From positions 1-7,805 of the forward strand of contig CAJCJE010000035.1 in the NCBI GenBank assembly GCA_903970565.1: 7,805 nucleotides of DNA. Direction: 5' to 3'. The notes below the pieces were generated by a model. It was given only the letters and a program-made list of their open reading frames with translations, did not search any database and had not been told where the DNA came from. The DNA is from Candidatus Melainabacteria bacterium (GTDB lineage: Bacteria > Actinomycetota > Actinomycetes > Mycobacteriales > Pseudonocardiaceae). Of the stretch, positions 1 to 5,589 are shown piece by piece. Numbering within the stretch: the first letter of the stretch is position 1; the number at the start of each line of letters is the position of its first letter. A program made the translations under genes and the position numbers.

Positions 1-125
1 CCGTCGGCGACCGGCACGACCCGCACCCGCCGATCGGGCCGAACGTCGCCGATGCCGAGGGTGATCGCAGCCGCGACCTGCTCGGCGGTCAGCGAGCCCT
101 TGAACTTGTCCGGTGCGACGACCAC
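1..125 (-). CDS. glxK: Glycerate kinase, N-terminal 41 residues (cut by left window edge)
   Basis: The minus-strand frame encodes an N-terminus containing APDKFKGSLTAEQVAAAI, and it reaches VRVVPVADG at the window edge. APDKFKGSL and the later VPVADGG segment are hallmarks of the GlxK/GarK-type glycerate kinases, which phosphorylate D-glycerate to 2- or 3-phosphoglycerate in the cytosol. Glycerate is the end product of the glyoxylate/tartronate-semialdehyde branch that follows allantoin breakdown. A kinase beside urate genes therefore makes pathway sense. The start is uncertain: GTG at 125-123 is the only ATG, GTG or TTG in frame back to at least 240, but the strong AGGAGG on the minus strand (151-146) lies 20 nt upstream of it. 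The in-frame ATC at 140-138 sits 5 nt after that motif. The gene is divergent from uraD. Only the N-terminus is visible, so the call rests on a short but very characteristic motif. Confidence 0.82.
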   Translation of the reverse strand, partial: MVVAPDKFKGSLTAEQVAAAITLGIGDVRPDRRVRVVPVAD

Positions 126-344
126 ATGCGCCTGGACGATCTCGACCTCCTCCTGGCCGCTACTCCCCGATCCGCTCGGCCACCGCCCCAGTGTGACCGA
201 CCAAGACCCGAGTGACCGGCAACGCCGCCGGCCATCACCGCTACCACGTCGTCCTCGCCACCGGTGCCATGACCGACCGCGACCCCGACGCACGCCACCC
301 AGCCGACGCCGACGACGCCGCGCCAAACGCCGGGCAATGTCTGC

Positions 345-388
345 CAGGCGCCGGGCAGGCGCCGGGCAGGCGCCGGGCAGGCGCCGGG
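345..388. repeat. Four perfect tandem copies of an 11-bp GC-rich unit
   Basis: The unit CAGGCGCCGGG occurs four times head to tail at 345-355, 356-366, 367-377 and 378-388. A shorter motif, CGCCGGGCAATG, brackets the array at 328-339 and 382-393. Each unit contains the palindrome GGCGCC. Adjacent units can fold as GCGCC-GGGCA-GGCGC hairpins, and the four evenly spaced GGG runs could in principle form a long-loop G-quadruplex. It looks like a small minisatellite in non-coding DNA. Its function is unknown. Confidence 0.92.
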
Positions 389-430
389 CAATGCCGCCCA
401 TTAGCATCCGCCCGCGATCCCGGCAAGCCG

Positions 431-458
431 TTGTCCACAGCCGCCCCGGTCATCCACA
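431..458 (+). promoter_or_regulatory. Two tandem DnaA-box-like 9-mers
   Basis: TTGTCCACA at 431-439 is identical to the preferred actinobacterial DnaA box. TCATCCACA at 450-458, in the same orientation and 19 bp further on, also fits the relaxed Streptomyces pattern (T/C)(T/C)(G/A/C)TCCACA. Two such sites this close in non-coding DNA suggest DnaA binding. With only two boxes and no origin genes nearby, this is not a replication origin. Chance occurrence cannot be excluded. Confidence 0.45.
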
Positions 459-474
459 GGTGCACGCCATCCGC

Positions 475-502
475 TTGCCTGTCTGACCTGCGCCGATAGA
501 CT
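475..502 (+). promoter_or_regulatory. Candidate sigma-70-type promoter upstream of the long stem-loop
   Basis: TTGCCT at 475-480 (4 of 6 matches to TTGACA) and TAGACT at 497-502 (4 of 6 to TATAAT) are separated by 16 bp. Transcription would start near 508-510, inside the first arm of the stem-loop. The match is modest and no gene follows closely on this strand, so this is only a candidate. Confidence 0.25.
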
Positions 503-550
503 GGACCAGGGCCAGCCCCCCGGTGGATGGGTGGGGGCTGTCTGGGTCCA
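502..550 (+). other. Long two-part stem-loop (terminator or structured RNA)
   Basis: TGGACC (502-507) pairs perfectly with GGTCCA (545-550), and CAGCCCCC (513-520) pairs perfectly with GGGGGCTG (533-540). A small internal loop (508-512 against 541-544) separates the two stems, and the apical loop is 521-532. Fourteen paired positions make this far stronger than local background. No U-tract follows directly on either strand; the nearest run is TTTT at 559-562. It may be a U-less terminator, a small structured RNA or a protein-binding element. Confidence 0.55.
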
Positions 551-673
551 TATTCAGGATTTTCCGTTGTGGTTGAGCTTGGGGCAACAGTAGTCAACGC
601 GGGGGCTTGGCGACCAGCCGACTGCGCGCTGAGCAGGTCCGTTTCCGGGCGCGGGTCGCGCGGGCTCCGGGTG

Positions 674-703
674 TTGACACCTGCCTCCGGCCGCTCGTAC
701 GGT
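674..703 (+). promoter_or_regulatory. Promoter of the uraD-uraH-uox operon
   Basis: A perfect -35 hexamer TTGACA (674-679) is followed after 18 bp by TACGGT (698-703), which keeps the T-A-n-n-n-T positions of a -10 element. Transcription would start near 709-712, giving a leader of about 75 nt before uraD. The inverted repeat at 712-727 sits exactly where a repressor would block initiation or early elongation. Confidence 0.6.
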
Positions 704-711
704 CGGCCGAA

Positions 712-727
712 CGGAAGGAAACTTCCG
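712..727. promoter_or_regulatory. Inverted-repeat operator, probable AllR-type site (copy 1)
   Basis: CGGAAGGAAACTTCCG has perfect 6-bp arms (CGGAAG/CTTCCG) around a 4-bp centre. It matches the 16-bp inverted repeat at 5529-5544 in 11 of 16 positions, including the contiguous AACTTCC. It begins 8 bp after the uraD -10 element. The resemblance between the two sites, one beside an AllR-like regulator gene, suggests this regulator binds here. The binding itself is inference. Confidence 0.6.
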
Positions 728-785
728 CGATGCAGAAGAATCCACGGCAGCGAAAACCCACAGCAGCGGAAGGCCGGGCGAGCGG

Positions 786-1298
786 GTGGCGACGGAGGAC
801 GGGTCAGCGATCCAGCGGTACAACGCCGGGCCGGCCGAGGAGCGCTACGCCGAGTTGCTGCGCTGCGTCGCGGTGCCGCGCTGGGCTCGCGCGCTGGTGG
901 ACGGGCGGCCGTATGCCGATGTCGCGCAGCTGCGCCGGCACGCGGCCGAGTTGACCGCCGGGTTGACCGAGGCGGAGGTGTTGCTCGCGCTGGCCGACCA
1001 TCCGAAGATCGGGCAGCGGGTCAGCAGCGGCTGGTCACGGGCCGAACAGTCCGGAGTGGATGATCGGAATGCGGAGCTGGCCGAGGCGCTGCGCGCCGGG
1101 AATGTGGCCTACGAACAGCGGTTCGGGCATATTTACCTGGTCTGCGCGACCGGCCGGGACGGCGCCGACCTGCTCGCCGACCTCACCGCCCGGCTGACCA
1201 ACGAACCGGCCGAGGAGATCGACGTGGTCCGCACCGAACTCGGCAGGATCGCCGAGCTGCGCCTGACTCGGATACTGGCCGAACCCGAAAGTCCGTGA
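786..1298 (+). CDS. uraD: 2-oxo-4-hydroxy-4-carboxy-5-ureidoimidazoline (OHCU) decarboxylase
   Basis: The 170-residue product has the normal length of UraD, the cytosolic enzyme that decarboxylates OHCU to S-(+)-allantoin in the last step of urate breakdown. Family motifs are clear: VPRWARALVDGRPY (29-42), the active-site segment DHPKIGQR (71-78, catalytic His72), SRAEQSG (84-90), YEQRFGHIYLVCATGR (109-124) and a C-terminal EL-RIAELRL stretch. The start is GTG at 786, the first start codon in a frame open since a TGA at 675-677. GGAAGG (768-773) lies 12 nt upstream, which is rather far. An out-of-frame ATG at 730 has a better-placed GGAAGGAA. The gene is first in an operon with uraH (40-bp gap) and uox, and is driven by the promoter at 674-703. 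No key residue appears to be missing. Confidence 0.95.
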   Translation: MATEDGSAIQRYNAGPAEERYAELLRCVAVPRWARALVDGRPYADVAQLRRHAAELTAGLTEAEVLLALADHPKIGQRVSSGWSRAEQSGVDDRNAELAEALRAGNVAYEQRFGHIYLVCATGRDGADLLADLTARLTNEPAEEIDVVRTELGRIAELRLTRILAEPESP

Positions 1299-1338
1299 CG
1301 GCAACGAAACCGACCCGACGAGCCACGGAAGGGCAACC

Positions 1339-1674
1339 GTGACCACGATCACTACGCATGTTCTGGACACCGCGCTGGGCCGACCGGCGGCGGGGGTCGC
1401 GGTCGCGTTGGAGCACGACGGCGCGGCGGGTTGGACGGCGGCCGGCGCCGGGACGACCGATGCCGACGGGCGGGTCCGGGTGATCGGGCCGGCGCAGGCC
1501 GTGGCCGGCAACTACCGGCTGACCTTCGACACCGGCGGCTACTTCGGCGCCGACGGGCGGGAGTGTTTCTTTCCGGAGGTCACTGTCACCTTCACCATCA
1601 CCGACCCCACCAGCCATTATCACGTCCCGATCCTGCTCTCGCCCTTTTCCGTGTCGACCTATCGAGGAAGCTGA
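1339..1674 (+). CDS. uraH: 5-hydroxyisourate hydrolase (transthyretin-like)
   Basis: This 111-residue protein is a complete HIUase of usual bacterial length. It hydrolyses 5-hydroxyisourate, the product of urate oxidase, to OHCU, the substrate of UraD. Visible signatures are the N-terminal THVLDTALGRPA (6-17, catalytic His7), GRVR (44-47, with the conserved Arg45), FFPEV (77-81), HYHVPILLSP (93-102, catalytic His95) and the diagnostic C-terminal tetrapeptide YRGS (108-111). There is no signal peptide, so it is cytosolic and not a periplasmic form. The GTG start is supported by GGAAGGG at 1327-1333, 5 nt upstream. It lies 40 bp after uraD and 6 bp before uox, so the three genes very probably form one transcript. 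The order uraD-uraH-uox is the reverse of the reaction order. Confidence 0.97.
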   Translation: MTTITTHVLDTALGRPAAGVAVALEHDGAAGWTAAGAGTTDADGRVRVIGPAQAVAGNYRLTFDTGGYFGADGRECFFPEVTVTFTITDPTSHYHVPILLSPFSVSTYRGS

Positions 1675-1680
1675 TCCGCG

Positions 1681-2571
1681 ATGGCCATCAGGCTTGGCGC
1701 CAACCAGTACGGCAAGGCGGAGACCCGCCTGGTCACCGTCCGCCGCGACGGCGAGCAACACCAGCTGACCGATCTCAACGTCAGCACCTCGCTGCGCGGC
1801 GACCTGGCCGCCTCGCACCTGGACGGCGACAACCGGCACGTGGTGCCGACCGACACCCAGAAGAACACCGTGTTCGCCTTCGCCAAGCAGGCACCGGTCG
1901 GCGAGATCGAGGACTTCGCGCTGCGGCTGGGCCGGCATTTCGTGGGCTCCTTCGACTACATCACCGGCGCGCGGATTCTGATCGACTCCTACGGCTGGAG
2001 CCGAATCCCGGTCGACGGGCAGCCGCATCCGCATTCGTTCTTCCGCTCCTCCGACGAGAAGCGGACAACCGCGGTCACCGTGCAGGACGAGCAGGCCTGG
2101 GTCGTGTCCGGGCTGCGCGACCTGATCGTGTTGAAGTCGACCGGTTCGGAGTTCCACGGCTATCCGAAGGACCGCTACACGACGCTGCCGGAAACCACCG
2201 ACCGGGTGCTGGCGACCGCGGTCACCGCACGCTGGCGCTTCGCCCATCTGGACGTCGACTGGGCCGCGAGCTTCCCGTCAGTCCGCGCCACGCTGCTGCA
2301 AGCGTTTGCCAACACGCACAGCCTTGCCCTCCAGCAGACCCTGTACGCGATGGGCGAAGCGGTGCTGACCACGCATCCGGACATCGCCGAGGTGCGGCTG
2401 TCACTGCCGAACAAGCATCACTTCACCGTGGATCTGGAGCCGTTCGGCCTCGACAACCCGAACGAGGTGTTCTTCGCGGCGGACCGGCCGTACGGACTGA
2501 TCGAAGGCAGTGTGCTGCGCGACGACGCACCGGAGGAAGGTCTCGCCTGGCACACCCTGGCCGCGTTCTGA
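1681..2571 (+). CDS. uox: Urate oxidase (uricase)
   Basis: The 296-residue cofactor-free uricase oxidises urate with O2 to 5-hydroxyisourate and H2O2. Conserved points include YGKAETRL (10-17, the Lys12 of the Lys-Thr catalytic pair), VVPTDTQKNTVFAFAK (54-69, Thr57), the urate-binding Phe158 and Arg175 regions (SEFHGYPKDRYT; ETTDRVL), Gln219 (ALQQTLYAMGE) and Asn244/His246 in SLPNKHHF. Both tandem T-fold domains appear intact. There is no C-terminal peroxisomal signal, as expected for bacteria. The ATG start follows GAGGAAG (1664-1670) by 10 nt and the uraH stop by 6 nt. The gene is last in its operon and converges on the DUF6986 gene 47 bp away. Hydrogen peroxide is a by-product, but no catalase gene is seen in the window. 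Confidence 0.97.
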   Translation: MAIRLGANQYGKAETRLVTVRRDGEQHQLTDLNVSTSLRGDLAASHLDGDNRHVVPTDTQKNTVFAFAKQAPVGEIEDFALRLGRHFVGSFDYITGARILIDSYGWSRIPVDGQPHPHSFFRSSDEKRTTAVTVQDEQAWVVSGLRDLIVLKSTGSEFHGYPKDRYTTLPETTDRVLATAVTARWRFAHLDVDWAASFPSVRATLLQAFANTHSLALQQTLYAMGEAVLTTHPDIAEVRLSLPNKHHFTVDLEPFGLDNPNEVFFAADRPYGLIEGSVLRDDAPEEGLAWHTLAAF

Positions 2572-2577
2572 GCCGGA

Positions 2578-2603
2578 GGCCAGGAACCGGGACCATCCTT
2601 GCC
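2578..2603 (+). terminator. Imperfect hairpin between convergent uox and DUF6986 genes
   Basis: GGC-C-AGGA (2578-2585) can pair with TCCT-T-GCC (2596-2603) around a 10-nt loop, with one C-T mismatch. It lies just after the uox stop in the 47-bp convergent gap, a natural place for a terminator. There is no U-tract and the stem is short, so support is weak. Confidence 0.3.
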
Positions 2604-2618
2604 AGGGGGCGCCTCTGC

Positions 2619-3869
2619 TCAGGCCAGGGCGTCGAGTTGGTCGGGGGTGAGGTCGGGCGGGAGTTCGGCGGGGTCGAGCGCGCCGCAGCGCAGCGCCCGC
2701 AACAGGAAGGCGGCCAGCATCCGCGCGGTGGCCGGTTCGTCGGCGACCGCGCTGCCGCGGTGACCGAGGTAGTCCGACAGCCGGGTCGCCACGGCCGGCG
2801 CGCCGGCCCGGTAGAAGCCGTAGACGGCGGCGTAGCGGGTGACGAGTTGGTGCGGGTGCAGATCCCAGCCCTGGTAGAAGCCGTGGTCGAGGGAGCGCCG
2901 GACGAGTTGGGCGTGCGTGCGCCAGCCGTGCCGGACCGCGTCGCGGTCCCCGAACGGCAGCACGTTGGTCGAGCCGTCCGAGCACCAGACCCCGGTGCCG
3001 GCGGCGGAAACCTGCATCACGTGCCGGGCGAAGTCGCAGGAGCCGTGCGCGAGATGCTGGCTCGCGGTGGGCAACCCCAGCCCTGCGGTGTAGTCGTAGG
3101 TGCCGAAGTGCAGGCCACGGACCCGGCCCTGTCCGGCCCGGACGAAACCCGGCAGCGCCAGCCGACCGGAACCGTCCACAATGGCCTGCTGGGTTTCCAC
3201 CTGGATCTCGAACACCAGCGTGCCGGCCGGCAGGCCGAGCTGGTTTTCCAGTGCCGTCAGCAGTTCGACGAAGACCTCGACCTGTCGGACGTCGGTCACC
3301 TTGGGGAAGGTGATCAGCAGCCCGCTCGGCAGGTCGCCGTCGAAAGCGGTGAGGAACACGTCCAGGGTGCGGACGGACCGGCGGCGCAGCGCGGCCGTGT
3401 CGAAGGACTTGACGCGCAGACCGGCATACGGCGGGGCGGTCGCGTTCCGGTGCCAGTCGGCGAGAATTCGCGCGGCGCGCACGGCGTCGGCGTCCTCGAT
3501 GTCGTCGCCGGGGGCGCCGTAGCCGTCCTCGAAGTCGAACCGAAGGTCCTCGACCGGCTGCGTGAGGAGTTTGCGCAGCAGGAGTTCGTGCACGCGCCGT
3601 GCCAGTTCCGCCGGCAGGTCCAGGATCTCGGCCAACTCGGTCGGGGTGCTCGCGTGTGCACGGAGGGCCTCGGTCGCCGAGGTGCCCCAGCGTTGGAGGA
3701 GATCGGGGCGGGCGGCACCGGCCGGGACGTAGCAGGTGTGCACCGGCTGGTCGGTCAGCCGGTCACCGGGATAGTCGCGCGCACGTTCTGAGTCCACTTC
3801 GGACAACTGGGCGACGAGGCCGGCCGCGAGGCCGGTCGGCAATGACTGCCTGGGTACGGGGGCGGACAT
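2619..3869 (-). CDS. HpcH/HpaI (CitE-like) aldolase family protein, DUF6986 type
   Basis: The 416-residue product has the segment order of CitE/HpcH-type TIM-barrel lyases. In order these are LRFDFEDGYG (109-118, acidic metal-binding-like loop), LRVKSF (151-156), ITFPKV (186-191), FEIQVET (220-226, candidate Mg ligand Glu221 or Glu225), LHFGTYDYTAGLGL (253-266, compare G-x-x-DYT-x-DLG of CitE) and GWDLHPHQ (334-341, compare IHPSQ of CitE). That fold makes or breaks C-C bonds next to a 2-oxo acid or acyl-CoA. The actual substrate here is unknown. It follows aceB by 4 nt on the same strand with no clear Shine-Dalgarno, which suggests translational coupling. The company of malate synthase and urate genes makes glyoxylate or a related C2/C4 acid a reasonable guess. 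Protein family naming is from memory. Confidence 0.8.
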   Translation of the reverse strand: MSAPVPRQSLPTGLAAGLVAQLSEVDSERARDYPGDRLTDQPVHTCYVPAGAARPDLLQRWGTSATEALRAHASTPTELAEILDLPAELARRVHELLLRKLLTQPVEDLRFDFEDGYGAPGDDIEDADAVRAARILADWHRNATAPPYAGLRVKSFDTAALRRRSVRTLDVFLTAFDGDLPSGLLITFPKVTDVRQVEVFVELLTALENQLGLPAGTLVFEIQVETQQAIVDGSGRLALPGFVRAGQGRVRGLHFGTYDYTAGLGLPTASQHLAHGSCDFARHVMQVSAAGTGVWCSDGSTNVLPFGDRDAVRHGWRTHAQLVRRSLDHGFYQGWDLHPHQLVTRYAAVYGFYRAGAPAVATRLSDYLGHRGSAVADEPATARMLAAFLLRALRCGALDPAELPPDLTPDQLDALA

Positions 3870-3873
3870 GGTT

Positions 3874-5457
3874 TCAGTCGATCAGTTCGTAGGCGGGCAG
3901 GGTGAGGAAGTCGACGAACCGTTCGCTCAGCGCCACGGATTCGAACAGCTGACAGGCTTCGTCGAGCCGGTCCGGGATCTCCGCCGCGAGCGCCCCCCTG
4001 GTCTGCGCCAGCACCTCGCGCACCAGCTCGGCGGTGACCAGCTGCCCGTCAGTCAACCGCACTCCGTTGTGCACCCACTGCCACAGCTGGGATCGGGAGA
4101 TCTCAGCGGTCGCCGCGTCCTCCATCAGGTTGTGAATGGCGGCGGCACCGTTGCCGGTCAGCCAGGACGCGAGGTAGCGGACGCCGACATCCACCGCGCC
4201 GCGCACCCCGGCCTCGGTCACCTCGCCGGGGGTGCTGGCCACGTCCAGCAACTCCTCGGCGCTCACCGAGACCTCGGTGCGCAGCCGGTCGAGCTGGTTG
4301 GGCCGCTCGCCGAGCACCGCGTCGAACTCCGCCCGGCAGACCTTGACCAGGCCGGGATGGGCCACCCAGGAGCCGTCGAAACCGTCACTCGCCTCACGCC
4401 GCTTGTCCGCGTGCACCTTGGCCAGCGCCTGCTCGGTCACCTCGGGGTCGCGTCGGTTCGGGATGAACGCGGCCATCCCGCCGATGGCGAACGCGCCGCG
4501 CTGATGGCAGGTGCTGACCAGCAGTTCGGTGTAGGCGCGCATGAACGGCGCGGTCATGCCGACCGAGTTGCGGTCGGGCAGTACGAACCGCTCGCCGGCG
4601 TCCCGGAAGTTCTTGATCACGCTGAACAGGTAGTCCCAGCGACCCGCGTTGAGGCCGGCGACGTGCTCGCGAAGCTCGTAGAGGATCTCCTGCATCTCGA
4701 ACGCGGCGGTGATCGTCTCGATCAGCACGGTGGCCCTGATGGTGCCAAGAGGAATGTCCAGGGCCTGCTGGGCGGCGGTGAACACGTCGTTCCACAGCCG
4801 TGCCTCCAGATGGCTTTCCAGCTTGGGCAGGTAGAAGTACGGTCCGCTGCCGCGTTCGAGCAGTTCGCGGGCGTTGTGGAAGAAGTACAGGCCGAAGTCG
4901 ACCAGCGCGCCGACCATCGGTTCGCCGTCCACCAGGAGGTGGCGTTCGTCGAGGTGCCAGCCACGGGGGCGGGGCATCGGCACGGCCGGCCTCCCGCCCG
5001 GCGTGAGCCGGTAGTGCCTGCCCTCCGGCGAGGTGAACTCGATCCGGCCCCGGATCGCGTCGGCGAGGTTGACCTGGCCGGAGACGACGTTGTGCCAGTG
5101 CGGGGTGTTGGCGTCCTCGAAGTCGGCGAGCCAGACGTTCGCGCCCGAGTTCAGCGCGTTGATGGACATTTTCCGCTCGGTCGGACCGGTGATCTCCACC
5201 CGTCGGTCGCGCAGGTCCGCCGGGGCCGGGGCGACCCGCCAGTCCGCGTCGCGGACCGCCTTGGTTTCCGGGAGGAAGTCCAGCCGGCCGGTTTCGGCGA
5301 TCCGCGCGCGGCGGACGGCGCGCTGGGCCAACAGTTCGGCGCGGCGCGGCGCGAAGCGCCGGTGCAGGTCGGCGAGGAAGTCGACGGCCGCCGGGGTCAG
5401 GATCTCCTCGCCCCGCTCAACCCCGTCGCCGTGCACCGTGACCTGCGACATGTCCAT
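3874..5457 (-). CDS. aceB: Malate synthase A
   Basis: The 527-residue protein matches isoform A malate synthases (about 530 residues). These condense glyoxylate with acetyl-CoA to malate in the cytosol, with Mg2+. Seen in order: [18 protein letters not shown] (102-119), [11 protein letters not shown] (161-171, catalytic Arg in RPRG), [13 protein letters not shown] (243-255, Mg ligand Glu247), the signature [12 protein letters not shown] (268-279, Asp275), and [12 protein letters not shown] (444-455), whose Asp447 is the expected catalytic base. No isocitrate lyase gene is nearby. The setting argues for a role in using glyoxylate from allantoin rather than in the glyoxylate shunt. Two start codons are possible: ATG 5455-5457, only 3 nt after GGAG, or Met3 (ATG 5449-5451), 9 nt after it and better spaced. 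It is transcribed divergently from the IclR-type gene and leads into the DUF6986 gene. Confidence 0.97.
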   Translation of the reverse strand: MDMSQVTVHGDGVERGEEILTPAAVDFLADLHRRFAPRRAELLAQRAVRRARIAETGRLDFLPETKAVRDADWRVAPAPADLRDRRVEITGPTERKMSINALNSGANVWLADFEDANTPHWHNVVSGQVNLADAIRGRIEFTSPEGRHYRLTPGGRPAVPMPRPRGWHLDERHLLVDGEPMVGALVDFGLYFFHNARELLERGSGPYFYLPKLESHLEARLWNDVFTAAQQALDIPLGTIRATVLIETITAAFEMQEILYELREHVAGLNAGRWDYLFSVIKNFRDAGERFVLPDRNSVGMTAPFMRAYTELLVSTCHQRGAFAIGGMAAFIPNRRDPEVTEQALAKVHADKRREASDGFDGSWVAHPGLVKVCRAEFDAVLGERPNQLDRLRTEVSVSAEELLDVASTPGEVTEAGVRGAVDVGVRYLASWLTGNGAAAIHNLMEDAATAEISRSQLWQWVHNGVRLTDGQLVTAELVREVLAQTRGALAAEIPDRLDEACQLFESVALSERFVDFLTLPAYELID

Positions 5458-5490
5458 CGACTCCGCTCATCGGGCACGGGCGTCGTACTG

Positions 5491-5519
5491 GTGACGCCAC
5501 CGAGACTGTCCGGTACTTT
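5491..5519 (+). promoter_or_regulatory. Candidate promoter of the allR-like gene
   Basis: GTGACG (5491-5496, 4 of 6 to TTGACA) and TACTTT (5514-5519, T-A-n-n-n-T retained) are spaced by 17 bp. Initiation would fall near 5526-5529, right at the edge of the inverted repeat at 5529-5544. The hexamers are weak, but the layout matches that of the uraD promoter. Confidence 0.4.
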
Positions 5520-5528
5520 TCCTCATCG

Positions 5529-5544
5529 TGGAGGTTAACTTCCA
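5529..5544. promoter_or_regulatory. Inverted-repeat operator between aceB and allR (copy 2)
   Basis: TGGAGGTTAACTTCCA is a 16-bp near-perfect palindrome centred on GTTAAC, with a single mismatched pair (G5533/T5540). It lies 71 bp upstream of the aceB ATG and 45 bp upstream of the regulator's GTG. It shares the AACTTCC half and the GGA-G arm with 712-727. A site in a regulator's own divergent promoter is typical for IclR-family autoregulation. Assignment to this regulator is inferred. Confidence 0.65.
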
Positions 5545-5589
5545 AAATCGGCCGCGGGCAAGCCGGCGATCGGGCCCCGGAGTGCTTCG

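Larger units (their letters stand above)
126..785. other. Long intergenic region between glycerate kinase and uraD
   Basis: About 660 bp separate two divergently transcribed genes, and I see no credible coding sequence in it. Reading frames that stay open give arginine/proline/alanine-rich translations typical of GC-rich shadows. What it does hold is listed separately: an 11-bp tandem repeat (345-388), two DnaA-box-like sites (431-458), a weak candidate promoter (475-502), a long stem-loop (502-550), and the uraD promoter and operator (674-727). The stretches 156-327 and 551-673 show nothing I can assign. Confidence 0.75.

Noticed and set aside
431..458. Chromosomal replication origin
   Set aside because: Only two DnaA boxes, no AT-rich unwinding region, and no dnaA, dnaN or gidB-type genes in the window.
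557..565. GGATTTTCC as another regulator half-site pair
   Set aside because: The arms are only 3 bp with an odd centre, unlike the 16-bp sites, and it is not next to a recognisable promoter.
52..597. Several open frames on both strands across the left intergenic region
   Set aside because: Their translations are low-complexity Arg/Pro/Ala-rich strings with no family motifs, they cross the tandem repeat, and they overlap each other. They look like chance open frames in GC-rich DNA.
1431..3791. A 786-codon plus-strand open frame across uraH, uox and the DUF6986 gene
   Set aside because: It runs out of frame through uraH and uox and antisense through the DUF6986 gene. Its composition is dominated by Arg/Gly/Ala/Pro, while the overlapped genes carry clear family motifs.
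3868..5538. A 556-codon open frame antisense to aceB
   Set aside because: It mirrors aceB codon by codon, as expected from strong third-position GC bias, and shows no recognisable domain.
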